Assembly: GCA_003344405.1 (NCBI GenBank)
Contig: NOWV01000002.1
Span: 310,001 to 374,000 of the forward strand
Origin: Trichoplax sp. H2
Taxonomy: Eukaryota; Placozoa; Uniplacotomia; Trichoplacea
Direction: 5' to 3'
Length of the DNA: 64,000 nt
The translations under genes and the position numbers were made by a program. This document shows positions 13,401 through 25,646 of this stretch, piece by piece. The notes under the pieces are model-generated. The model ran no database searches. It saw only the letters and a list, made by a program, of their open reading frames with translations, and was not told the origin of the DNA. Numbering within the stretch: the first letter of the stretch is position 1; each line of letters starts with the position of its first letter.

Positions 13401-15097
13401 TGTTAAAGTATAAATCAGGTTATGAGACCAGCTCCTATTTTATTATACTGTATTCTATTATAAGTATCGATTTCATAAAGTATTAATAGATCAATGACAA
13501 GGCGATGATGATAAAATATTAATATCTAGATCGTAATACCTTCGAATGCGTTATTTAAAACACCTTGTCCAAGATCGTCAAATACAGCACGTTGTGATGC
13601 ATACTTGGGGCCCGTACCGACAAGGACACCATTATCGTCTTCGATGAATCCATCATGAGACCTTTAATAAATACAATAATCAATTTTACTTTTTATTACA
13701 CGAAATACGAATAAACTGTATATTAGTATATGCCTGTATTAAAGTACGAGTATATACAGTATAAGAGCTAGCATGAATTATTACTCTACTTCGTATACGC
13801 GTATAGTATAGTTATTTTATCCCATTTCTTATACGATAAATTTATAGTTCGCTATTACAATTACAAAACAAACAAATATCATGTGGATCATTAAATTTAA
13901 TACTACAGATTGATGAATTATTTTTTATGATATATAATAAATTTACTTACCAATACGAATAATCAAATGTGAACTTAATTTTGAATGATGAATTAGGGCA
14001 GTAGATAGTTATAATGTAGTAAAGAAGAAAAAGTTATGATTATCTCATTTATAGACTATTATTACTATATTGATACAATTGGCTGTATAGTATAGAGTAG
14101 ACGATCTGAAGTTAATTTGCATTATTCTCAGCCATAATTTACGATATTATACAATTAACTGCGGTTATTTTCCACACTTACTCGTTTCGGTTCTGCCTCT
14201 GTTCGATTCCATCATAAAATTAGGAAATTAAATAAAAGCAACATTCGATTAAATCGCAGATTGGAACAAAGAAAAAATCAGATTATTAAAAGCTATGAAG
14301 GATTTGATTGCTGTACGGGATATGTGTAGAATACATACGTTTATGTACCGTACCGTATTATTAATTCAATTTTATAAAATAGATTATAAGAATGGACTAC
14401 TTGATTTGTAAATACGTATTGATGTTATGAGAAAAAATTAGGTAATCCATCCATAAATAGTCATTGTTGTTGAAGTAATCAATGACAGTCTATCAATTTC
14501 ATTCGCTTAGACGTACTAGTATTTTCGGGATCAATTAAGGAGGTCTGAGGACCAGCCATTTCCACGATAAGCTTGGCATTTCTCTCTTTCTCACTAAAAA
14601 ATGAAATATAATATCGGTTAGAATAGTCGTTTTGAGTTAGCTTGATTGGCAACAACTATGGTACAGTACAGAGTGTTAATACTATCGTTAATTTTTTTAA
14701 CTAAATGTTGTTCTTCTACAGCAGTGTTGAAAATGAATAATTTTTCGCTTGATGAAAAGATGAGTAATATTACATTACGCGTAATATAAAAGTGAGATAT
14801 GTACGCTATCTGATTTGTCATCATCCATCCAGGTTTTATATTGTATCGTGATCGGACGAATGTATCATTCTGGGAACACTCTTACATAAAAGAAATGGAA
14901 AGTTTATCCCTTACCGAGAGTTGAAAGGACGAACACGAACGGCTACTTTAACACTATATTGAAAGAAGAAAAATTAATCATTAAACATGATGACCACTAC
15001 CGTATTAAAACGATGAAAAGTAAAACAATCAATAATCCATATTCTTCCAATTTATAAATATCATTTGATTTTAATTTGCATACGCTTCTCCGCTCAT
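7403..15097 (-). CDS. KIF28: KIF28-like kinesin-3 motor protein
   Basis: Twenty-seven exons splice in frame to about 1012 aa. In transcript order the first exons are 15097-15084, 14953-14915, 14593-14517, 14198-14182 and 13973-13951, and the last is 7552-7403. The motor domain covers about 1-370: [13 protein letters not shown] at the start, Walker A GQTGSGKS at 107-114, switch I NATSSRAH at 220-227 and switch II DLAGSE at 256-261. [10 protein letters not shown] in the neck is followed by a charged coiled coil, an FHA domain at about 470-570, short coiled coils and a C2-like tail typical of kinesin-3. SHDGF after the first strands and YSMVGYG after the P-loop match KIF28 (C. elegans KLP-6 relatives) better than KIF1 or KIF13. 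The expected role is plus-end transport on microtubules, possibly in cilia. Switch I has Ala where most kinesins have Ser (SSRSH). The chain ends in CNIQ, a possible prenylation box. The start was chosen because exon 1 (MSGEA) joins exon 2 in phase. Confidence 0.93.
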
Positions 15098-17790
15098 TTT
15101 TGGTGCTTGTTTATAGTTTTTTTAATAGATCTGTTAACGTGTAACTGGGATGGAAATTGCTATATAATCAATAAAAAAGCAAGATGACGAAAGGTAACTC
15201 GTCCTCTGCTTAAACAATTGCCTTGGATCATGCTGATCAGCAACGCCATTGGCTAATGGATTGCAATCTAATGATGGATTCCATGAATAGAATTTCAATT
15301 TTTATTATTTTGTTGCACATAAGTAAAGGGAAAAAATAATATCCAATACATGCTGTCAATGATTTTAATCCAGCACAGCATGAAGTCCTTGATATGGACA
15401 CAGAATAGCATGTCAAGGAGGAGTAAACTGTATTATACTTATACTGCAATAGCAAGCAGCAGGTAGTAAGCCGTATTCATCTTTAATTGTCTGTGATTAC
15501 GATGGGTTGATAGTGATTGAGATGATGATGGTTGCTATGTATGATAGACTGGTAATGTCTAGGAATTTGGGCAGATAAATTGCATAGCTGCCTAACTGAT
15601 AAAATAACCGCATAATACTAATACCGTAACTGTATTGACACGTTCACTAGTAATTTACTAATACGTATGTAATATATACATAACCTATACATATATCACT
15701 TATGGCGAAGGCAACCCAGAATAAAGAAGTGGACTCCATGCTTCAGGCTACTTTGCAGTGTCTAACCTAGTATTGTGTGATTGACCTAGTGTCGTACGAG
15801 AGAACATAACGATGGTTAGACTAAGTCTTTAGATTTGAGCTAAATAATGCTATCATCAATTCTGTAATAGTAAATATAGATTCAATTAAGCCTTCTTGAT
15901 CTTGTCACCAAAGCTGCTGTACATACTTAATTGGCAAGAAATAGCAGTAGCATTAATGCTATCATTAGCGAAGAAAATAATCCGATTCATGCAATGTTGC
16001 TCATATTTATCGACTTTAAAGAAATCCATTTTATGTACTCTTCTATAGTATACGCGTATATCCAATACAGAAAGATAACTAGATGTACAGTAGAAACATC
16101 ATTCAAAGGTAGTTGGGGGAGTCTAAATACGTCTCGCCCCTTTAACAGAGTTGTACATTATCCAATATTGAATTCATTTATTATGGACTCCATTCATTTG
16201 GCGATATCCTATTTTTATTTTTATTTTATTTTGAATTCTTTATTTGATAACATGAAAGGTGATATATAAATAAATAAATATTCAGATTAAGTCCTGTGCT
16301 AATGATACTCAATGCCGGATGACAGTGATGATGTAAAATAAAAAGTGCAAGTACAGTATGCGAAATATCACGGGCGATGTCAAACACTGTTAATATTATT
16401 GTTTATTACTTGTGAATCCAATTGTGCTGCTCGATAGCGAGACGCAACTGTCATAATGCTCAACTGTAGATGTAAAATCGATATTTGAAATTCGTATCTT
16501 TCTACGCTTTACTATATTACAGTGTTCCAAGGATAAGCAGTCAATCTTGCACACCTAACCATTCACGATAAATGCAGTGTTGCGCATTCCTGCTCCGACG
16601 CAGTTTTTACTGGCCTAAGGAACGGCAGCATGATGCAAAAAAGTGTCTGCCTACTACGTTGCTAACTGTCTATTATATTCCTACTACTGTACGTCGCTAA
16701 CTGTGTTAGAACTGTTCGTTATTAGAGTCTGTAGTACTTTATACAGTAAAGTGAAACAATTTTACTTATTCTTAACAACAGACAAAAATAGAAGCAAATT
16801 TCACAGCGTATACTAACAGTACTGCTCTGGTAGTTTTACTAAAGCGCAGTCTAGTTATATACCGTAGAGTTCTGTGAAATCCCAATTTGTTGCTATGATA
16901 CCATGCTATGACACTGTCAAGTTACAGTAGGTTACATAACTTACTCATAGTAACTGGTGTAACTGGTGTAACGTAACCATAGAGATTTTTTGACCTTCTT
17001 TCGGTGCGGGCAGAATCCGTACCGTCCGTCTCTTTCTCTTCAGTCCCTACTACGTTACTCTCGTGCTATATGGTATACGATTTCATTGATACGGTATAGT
17101 AGAATGACCGAAAAAATGATAACCTCCACAATATTTTGCGCTCAAGCCCTTTCCTTTACCGTCTCTTTCTTTTTTGTACAGTACAGTACTGTAGTGTACT
17201 GATACTGTACTGTACACTGTACCGTGTACTACCTACAATCAGGCATTCTCGCAGAATCCATCCATCCGTCGTATGAAACTTTCGATTTTTCTTTCTTTTC
17301 TCTTTTATTTATTTCGGAAAAAAGTTGAAGAAAACTTTGACTGGCTCCTTAACCTTTCATTTTATTAATTCCATTTACAGCGGGATTGAACTCTGTTAAT
17401 GCGTAAGTAGAACTGTTAGAGAATTTCATTTTTAGTATTGGATAAAGATACTGATATCTTGCTTAGCAATTAGACCCGACCGATATCGATAAACGCATTA
17501 GGTGTTGTGATAATCTAGTAGAACTAGAATTAATTAATATTTTTTTGTTTGAATTAAGAGAGAGAGAGGAAAAAAAATAAATACAACCACAGAGTATTAT
17601 TATTAATAAAACAGCAACGATAACACAATCATAATAGCCACTCATTCATCATCAGAGCAGCAAGTCATCGTTTAATTCATCTTGTAACACATAGGTTGTT
17701 CCGTCATTTACGAATTAATTAAATTGGTCATTGATTTGCCTACAACAACTTTCTTTTTCGATCGCCTCAGTTGATTTGTCCTTTTTAACC
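15098..17790. other. Intergenic gap, no convincing gene
   Basis: The kinesin promoter should lie just beyond 15097 (minus strand), but no clear TATA or initiator stands out. An open frame at about 15931-16269 (+) begins with a non-ATG codon, has no similarity I recognise and no clear splice context, so I do not call it. Around 17175-17230 there is a dense cluster of TACTGTAC palindromes. Confidence 0.5.
17170..17230. repeat. TACTGTAC/GTACAGTA palindrome cluster
   Basis: Overlapping GTACAGTA, TACTGTAC and TGTACACTGTAC units cover about 55 bp. Each unit is self-complementary or nearly so, and together they could fold into hairpins. Similar clusters occur at about 1850, 27240, 37610, 38320 and 48245, always between genes. 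Confidence 0.7.
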
Positions 17791-18537
17791 ATGATCTGCT
17801 TCTCCAATAATAAAATGTGGATTAGAAATGTTATAGAACCACTCAGCCAGCAACACTACGTTATCACGATCCGTTTACGAGTGGATGTTGGATTATGTGG
17901 GTGTCAAACACCGTATTTATTTATCAACGAATTTCCTCACGATATCGATATTTCTTGGTGTAATTATACGCCATTCTATAATGATACAAGAGGTTCATTT
18001 AAATTTGAAGAATTAGGCCATGCATTCGAGATAATTTGTAATTCTTGGCTGCCTAGTATTAACGCTTCAAATTATGTTATGTTTATTGATGGCAAAGAAT
18101 ATTATAGTGACGCTACTAAAAGAGATTATTATTTACGTTACTTCGTTAAAATGTTGGCAATCAGTGTCTTAATTTTAGTTCCTACTATCATATTGAGTGT
18201 TTTCGGTCTACTTAAATATTGGTCAATAGCATTAATAAGCGTCTTGCTAAGTTTTGCAGTAATTGCTTTCATTTATAGCGTGATCGGTTTAATTGGTACA
18301 GTAACTTTCTTATTGCGACCGAAGGAAATCTTTGATATGGCTGCTCTGTGCGATCAATCTCAAATGATGATACCCTCGCCTCATGTTGTCCTCTCAACAA
18401 ACCCTACTAATAACTCCAATAACAATAATATACTTACCGAACGAGAGGAACACAATCATGATGAGACTTCTCTAAATGAACTATTAATTAAGCCCAAGAG
18501 TACCAATAATAATATAGGAAGTATACAGCTATTATAA
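17791..18537 (+). CDS. Two-pass membrane protein, unrecognised family, copy A
   Basis: Single-exon frame of 248 aa starting at ATG 17791; the frame is open further upstream but without another suitable ATG. The first 140 residues or so look like a compact beta-rich domain with no signal peptide. It holds SWCNYTPF, an ELGHAFEIICNSW block and VMFIDGKEYY, then RDYYLRYF just before the membrane. Two hydrophobic segments follow, at about 140-164 and 168-200. The tail of about 48 residues is rich in Asn, Ser and acidic residues. The same blocks, in the same order, occur in the genes at 22787-23422 and 25647-26213, which supports it as a real gene. I do not recognise the family, and no function is assigned. 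The opposite orientation to the other two copies suggests an inversion or dispersed duplication. Confidence 0.8.
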   Translation: MICFSNNKMWIRNVIEPLSQQHYVITIRLRVDVGLCGCQTPYLFINEFPHDIDISWCNYTPFYNDTRGSFKFEELGHAFEIICNSWLPSINASNYVMFIDGKEYYSDATKRDYYLRYFVKMLAISVLILVPTIILSVFGLLKYWSIALISVLLSFAVIAFIYSVIGLIGTVTFLLRPKEIFDMAALCDQSQMMIPSPHVVLSTNPTNNSNNNNILTEREEHNHDETSLNELLIKPKSTNNNIGSIQLL

Positions 18538-21500
18538 ATTTCAACCTTTTGATTTCGCTGTTGTGCAATTTAAGGCTATCCACACGCTATGTTAGTATAG
18601 GAATAATGTTTCTTATGGATGATTAATGATTGACTTAATCCTAAATGCATCTTTCTTGTATATTATATCTATGAAGCCTACTAGCTTGTAGCTAAAATCG
18701 TACTGACTTCAGAAACAGCACTATCATCATATTTTAAACTATCAAGAGAATATTTAAAAAAAGCGTAAATCAACCGTTGTATCTTTGATTATATTACACT
18801 GTAACACAACGGGTAGCACACGATAGCGTGTTTACTGAAATCTTAGAAGAAGATTACTATATCATATGTAAGTACTCTGGCATTATGTATTACCTGTAAT
18901 ATAAAATAAAAATAATCGAGTGCGGTGGCATATATTTCTGTAATAATATTACATATACGTATTTTATTTGATCCTTATGACTGGGTGATATTATAAAGGA
19001 GTGTATTAATGTAGAAATCATTGTTCTACCGTTTTTAATAAATAAATTTATTTAAAAAATAGCCTAAATCATTGTTTGATGTTCAATATCTCTTCTCCTG
19101 CAACTAAATATGTCTTCTCAAAGCATTAACTACAATTATAAGCATTCCATCGACAAAATGTTACTCACAATTGATATATCACGTATCAATGACAAAAGAT
19201 TTTTATTATCCAGTGTTCGCTTACATTGATATAAATAGAAATAATCGTAGATAGACATAAAGATATAAATCTTGTTAAAAGTACTTATACGATAATACCT
19301 TTATTACAAATCATAAATAACGATGTACTTTTTATTGTAAGTTTCAGTGGGATTTTGCAATAAATCAGCTGCAGATACTAAATAAACTAACGAAAAGAAT
19401 CACAATACAGTAATCTAATTAAAGCGGTTCTGTTGGCTTATCATTGCTTAGTCGATATCGCACATAACATTATGATACGAGAAATGGTTACTTATTAAGG
19501 CTGAAATTATCGACAATTGCTACTATTAAGCGGAATAAAGTATCATTGTAGTAAAATGGCTTGGCTATGTTACAGCTATGTCCTCTATCAAATTTAAGTA
19601 GTGATCAAAATAAAATACCAACTATTTACAGATTTGTTTTATATTTCTACTGTTATTTCTGTAACCTAATGACTATAAAATTGCAATAAGGGAATAATAC
19701 TGTAGAAATACTAACAACATTGGTATTATGGAATACTATAGAATTAAAGTAAAATTCGAATTCAAAATTTAATATAACTCATATTTACAAGGTAATGAAA
19801 TTTTAATAGGTAAGTAGTGATTAGCATTATCTTTCTAAGTGTATTTTATAGGTTATGGTCATGAAGCGACTATTCATAAGGAAGTACTTATCTTATTTTC
19901 AGTAGATGCCACAGCTTACTATCTACTTATAGTAATAAGGTTATCTAAAGATCCATACGTTTAGTATTAGGACAGATAACAGCATGTTTTACAATTTTAT
20001 CAAGTAACATCGATGTTTAAGTAGGAAGGTAAAGATTGATTCAAATTTCAACAAAATTTGATTTTTCATAGTTTAGTCAGAGGGAGGCGTGTGATTACAG
20101 TGGGCTCCTTATGATAGATGATCGTCAGTATTTGAGTGATACTGTAGGCAAATGTTCAGGAGGACAAGCCTAACAGCAGATATATAATGCATAATTCCCT
20201 TAAAACAAATTTTAGTTTGTAACAGTAGTAATCGTTAAGTATAATGGAGAGTTTGATAAGCCAGCGGTAGAGGACTTCGTTGCCATGGAGAGAATTACAC
20301 AAATATTTTAGTAAAAAAGAGATACTTCATTGCAGATTATAATTGCGCGCAATGAGGTAGTCACGGTAGAGCAGCGTGTATAGCTGTCGTGAAGTAACGT
20401 GAGAAAATACTAAAGCTGTGACTTTTACAATTAACGAAGTCTGAGGTAGAAATTGGTGGTACTTATAGTTTAGATACAACACGTACCATAACGGATTGTA
20501 TAATAGCAAATGATTGTAGAGAATAGCGAAGACTATAGTGCTAAAGACGATAAACTATATTTGGCTATAATCCAATAAGACTGTAAAGATCTCCATATTT
20601 AAGAACTATATTAAATGCATATATTTAAGAATATTTTCGAGCTACACTACAATCGAAATATACTACTTAAGGCATGTTAATAGAATCTTAAAAATACTTC
20701 GACATACAGTAATGCTTGTTATAAAGTGTAGTCCTACAGTATATATATGTACAGTACTCCGAAATGAATATTTTTAAGAAATGAGAGTATTGCTCCTGAA
20801 ACACTGATTACTAAGGTATTATACTGTATAGCTTACTGTACATACTAGTATTCTAACTTAATTACTAAATCACATGGTACATTTGAATAAAATTCATATT
20901 TGGTATCGTCAAACATACTGATATTATGTTGTAATATTATATTGTAAGTACTATTAACAGCATTGAAGAATAATAAATTATCCTAAGCCGGACTTTACAT
21001 TTCTTTAATTAAAACATCACAATTAGTATTACAAAAAATAATATTTATGGTATGAAACTACAGAGTATGAAATAAAAATATTTAAAATAATCATTAACTT
21101 CCTTAATTGTTTGAAACTTCATTAATAGGATCTAGATAGCTGTCTTCAGTTAGCCTTTCATAAAAGAAGATAAATATAAAGTTTTGAACAAGTCATTATT
21201 ATTCATTAATATTAACAGGAATATGCCATTAACTGAAAATAGAAATAATTGACTATACTTAAATAAAAAAATCCATTAACTACAGTGGTGGTTAAGACAA
21301 TATCACAAATACATAATGCAAGTTCTGCTAAATAACAGTGGCAATAACAATGCAGGTACCCAAAATACGCTTTCATTTATAATGCGATCTTGATAGTAAA
21401 TGTCACACCATGTAATTATTATTTATTAGAAGTATATTTGATACACAATCTTCATAGAGTATCATGAACAGAGCTTGCAGAAGAGAGGCATTGGCTACAG

Positions 21501-22786
21501 ATATAGACGTTCATGCAAGGGCTATGTTGTAACGATCTGATAGGGTATTTAGCGGTGTAGCTTCGAGAACACATCAGTTTTTTCATCTGCTTGTATAATA
21601 TTTATAGCTGAGTGCAACAACTGTAGATAAATGTAAATCTCTGAATAGTAGAAATGCGAATTAATGTGAGTTTAAATTATCAAGATATTTAAATTTGTAG
21701 ATAAAAGATGTCACATTGATATAAAATTTAAGACAGGCTATCGATACCCTTTGGAGCATTATAATGTTGCCTAAAACCAACAAAAATGACGTATTGAGCA
21801 ACAGCTAAGGTATGCACACGTTAATCTAACACTATGTTGTACTTCATAAGTTCATCTCCTATAATACCATCCTTAAAATTAATTCTGGATTAATTAGACA
21901 TTTTTATTATTTCAGTTCTCAGTTAGATACATCATAGAGTATAAGGAAAAAGGGTCAGAAATTCCGTTCTTTTTTAGCTAGTTTAAGAATGTAATAATCA
22001 ACAAAAAATCCTAAAGACTATTTGGAAATCGTTATTCAATACTGGCAACCATGGCAATTAAAACCAATCGTAATACCAAATAATTACGGCAAATAGTATG
22101 TTCAGCCAGGGATACCAAAAGGGAGAAATAGTCCCTAGTTTAGTTAGTACAAAAGAGAAGCCACAGCTCGGTGATCATCCGAAAGGATAAACTCTTGAAT
22201 TTAGCCAAATACGTACTTGAAGTAATCCTATGTTTCACTATGCCCATCTTTGTAGAATTATTGGTGGACCATGAATCCAACCACCAAAACTACGAAAAAA
22301 AACGTAGTAAAGAAGGATACGCGTGTATGTAGGAAAGCCTAAATACTTAGGTCAATGTTATAGAGTAGGAAGTGAACATTCTATCGTTACTTCTGAAAAT
22401 GCTTATACATCATTAAATTTCGAAATGAGAACGTATCGTACGATAAGAATTCAAGATTACATAAGATAAATCTATCCTACATACGCCTCGTACTTGCATA
22501 TTGTAGTAGCATAGATCACTATACGAATATTTTTAGATATTCTACGACGTAGATTATATTAGTGTCGATTTGTTCAACTTTTAGTAATCCTTTATCGTAT
22601 TCTTTAAATATTGCAAGATAATCCTATCTGTACTTTTGTTTTGGTGTAATTACTGTGCATCTTACGCTTTTCTTGCCCAGCAAAGTCACACCTATGACTG
22701 TGTTGGTTCATGAAATTACACTTAAAAATTCGTTCAAGTAGAAATCGTGATCAAATTCTTCAAGGGTTGAGAGCAATATTATATCG
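18538..22786. other. 4.2-kb gap without a gene
   Basis: AT-rich sequence with short, isolated frames only. I looked for a further degraded member of the membrane family that flanks this gap on both sides and did not find its conserved FIDGKEY or YY blocks. The 3' UTR of copy A must occupy the first few hundred bases. No other feature is supported. Confidence 0.5.
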
Positions 22787-23422
22787 CTAAACTAAAGATT
22801 CCATTGCTATAGAAAAACCTTGCTTTGCATCCATCCCACGTGAATTGTGCTGTTTCCCGAAATAGTGAAATCGAATCATTGCGGCTAAAGACGAAATCAT
22901 TAACATGCCGAAATATGAGAAAATTGAACCAGATACTATAGCACTTGCTAATAGTAATTTTCCATAGCGATCAACGGTCGACATATCCGTTATGCCAGTC
23001 AACGTTGTCAAAGATGTGATAAATATTATTGCGAAGAGAATACAACCAAAGAGGCTACGCGCAACTGAAATGATGGAAAATTTTCTGTAATAGTCGGCTT
23101 TGCTAACATTTGTTCCATGTAGATGACCATTAATGAATAAATCGAAACAACAAGTGAATGGACAGCCCAAACTATTGAAAACAATTTCAATATTATTTCC
23201 TTCGACAGTAGCTTGATACGACCATTCCAAATGTGGTGACCAATGGCATAGAATACAAACGTCAAATTTTCTTCCTTCTTGCTTGACTCCGTCGATATAT
23301 AAGCCTCGACCAAAAGTTAAAAAAGTAATAATGTAAGCTTCAATGCATATTTCTACCGACCGAGTCTTTTTAGTGTTCGGATTGGTTACGTCGATAGTCC
23401 AAGTGTTGCCAAACCAAAACAT
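22787..23422 (-). CDS. Two-pass membrane protein, unrecognised family, copy B
   Basis: Single-exon frame of 211 aa with ATG at 23422-23420. The N-terminal domain (about 1-115) contains CHWSPHLEWSY, VEGNNIEIVFNS and FDLFINGHLHG, aligning block by block with copies A and C. KADYYRKF precedes the first membrane segment (about 118-144), and the second lies at about 152-182. The tail is short (about 29 aa) and basic near the membrane (RFHYFGKQHNSR), which suggests a cytosolic C-terminus by the positive-inside rule. With two passes, the N-terminal domain would then be cytosolic too, consistent with the lack of a signal peptide. The function is unknown to me. A shorter open frame inside it on the same strand (23026-23313) is a shadow. 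Confidence 0.82.
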   Translation of the reverse strand: MFWFGNTWTIDVTNPNTKKTRSVEICIEAYIITFLTFGRGLYIDGVKQEGRKFDVCILCHWSPHLEWSYQATVEGNNIEIVFNSLGCPFTCCFDLFINGHLHGTNVSKADYYRKFSIISVARSLFGCILFAIIFITSLTTLTGITDMSTVDRYGKLLLASAIVSGSIFSYFGMLMISSLAAMIRFHYFGKQHNSRGMDAKQGFSIAMESLV

Positions 23423-25646
23423 GGTTACTATTTCTTTTTCACCCTAGCATGTAAGTAGACCAATAAAATTCTTCAAGAGAAGCCGATCACTTGCGCGTGT
23501 ATGATAAATCTTCCAATTCTATATCCTTATATACTCGTCGACGACGAAATGAGTATTTTACTTGATCGCTGGGGGGAGTCTTTACGGTTAAATAGATATT
23601 TTTACTATCATACGTGTACATATGTCTGGCTGTTACGCAATTTTTCTTATATTATTTTACTACATAAAATGCGCCTTTTAAAGAAAACTCTCAGTGTAGT
23701 CTAGTTGTACATAATCTCTCATTGTATCGTCAATATAGAGCACCAATAAAAGAATAAAAAAAATGAATAGAGTAAAACTACTTGTAACTAAACTGGCTGA
23801 CCTACTAAAATTCATAAAATAGAATATGCATATAGTGGAATTTACTAAGCATACCATACAGTAATGACTATACCGTTTATAAATTCTATATGTTATATAT
23901 AGAAATAATATAGAATTGGATACTATACAATACTGCCAAGTATTGACAAGCCTACAAGATATTGAATTATAACTAATGTCAATATTACTTAAGAAACTCC
24001 GCTGATTGTATAAGACCGTTCTTTATTACTGATGAGCTACTGACGAGAGGTATAAATTAGAAAAATTTCGTTTAGTAGTCTCTGTTTGTGGTCTAGAAAG
24101 ATAAAAGGCACTAGATACTGTCAATTTTGAACATGATATAGTGTAATATCATATAAGGTCATTCGCTGCTATACCTGAAATAATCACAAGAGACCGGCAT
24201 GGAGAAAGAAGCTAAGCAGTTCATATCAACTATGAAATTTTTAATATCTTATAAGCTCATTCATTATTTATTGCTAAACTAATAGCGGCTACGTACAGGG
24301 TAACATGCACTTTTCTTACAGATAAAACTGGACAGTTGACCTCAATTTTGGAAATTTCTCGGTACTTTCTAAGATCGTGCAATGTTATTGGGGAGCTAAG
24401 GACTACAAATTAGAAAAGGAAGTTGGATAGTTAATGGACTGTGTTAGGGAGTGATCCAATGTAATATCCTGTAAGATCATATTATTATTACTGAGCGGTA
24501 ATAATTAAGGGCAAACACAAAGAAGAGGTTGGTCAGCTGTTATCAATCTCGAAATTTTATTATCAATGAAGAGAATATCTAGATTCTGTCTCTAAACTCT
24601 CCTGGATCCGAGATATTTTGCTAATGACTACTAAATAATGCAAAGGATTAAAATCAGACGTTGTATAGTGTAAAATTTTATCCTAAAGGTGGTCAATCAA
24701 ATCACTGCAAAAGCAACGAAAGTAATTTAATGTTCACAGCTAGTAATAAAACTAGTACATCACAATTTCTGGTTTTAGGGTTATGTTAGAACAGAGGCTG
24801 TGTGTACGTATACACCGACAGATTTTAGAAGACATAGTCTACGCTTAATTGAAATTGTACTGTAAAAATAATTTAATAGTTATGCAATAAAATATATGTA
24901 ATAGAAAACGGGAATATATTCTTAAGTGCACTATACTACTGTAAATGATTAATTCACTCTACCTTTGCTTACTTATCATTAATTCAATTTAGAAATAATA
25001 TGAAAGATAAATATAATAGTAACGGACATAAAAGTTGATAAAACAATTGTAATTTCAAATTGATGAGTTCACTGGCCTGAAGAACTTTACCTATGATTGC
25101 TGGTAAGAAATAGTTATAATGCCGTCGACAATATACTATTCATTTGATAGTACAGTGCATCTACTACTCTGAGTAATTCACCCGTATATCAATTATTGGT
25201 TAATAATCACCATGTTAAACATGGCGCCAAATATAAATGCCATTCAAATTACAAGGTTATCACCATTTTGTATCGTTAATCACTGTACCTTAATTTTATG
25301 TATTATAGCATATCTGGTTATTAGAAACTGTTAAAATAAATGTTAAGATTGTTATTTGTTATATTTATCAATTTAGCGGAGAAAAATAGTATTACAACAT
25401 TGAATCCCTCTCATGATATCAATTTTACATGTATATGAGCTAAAGATAGATTAAAATAGATTAGCAATCTAGACAAAGAAATCGAATGATCTCTCAAATG
25501 TATTAGCTTTCATTATCAATTTTATCGTCGCTTTGCTATAGGCGAAGGAAAATAGTATAACCCTTTATTGTTGAAGATAATGACTTTTAATGTAATAGAA
25601 GTTTATAATGTTTAACTGAAGTACTATACGAGTAAGTAGCCTTTTC
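23423..25646. other. Gap with a diverged internal duplication
   Basis: No coding exon is seen. Segments near 24118-24250 and 24440-24570 share a diverged pattern: GTGTAATATC, then TAAGGTCAT or TAAGATCAT, later an AAGAAG-rich stretch and TATCAA before an A/T-rich end. Spacing is about 320 bp. This looks like an old duplication or a decayed repeat family; the alignment was done by eye and is tentative. Confidence 0.35.

Noticed and set aside
17731-17790. Longer N-terminus for membrane copy A starting at 17731
   Set aside because: The codon at 17731 is TTG, not ATG; the first ATG giving a start like its paralogues is at 17791.
18538-22786. Search for a fourth membrane-family copy between A and B
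   Set aside because: None of the conserved blocks (FIDG-EY, WSP--EW, YY before a hydrophobic run) was found on either strand.
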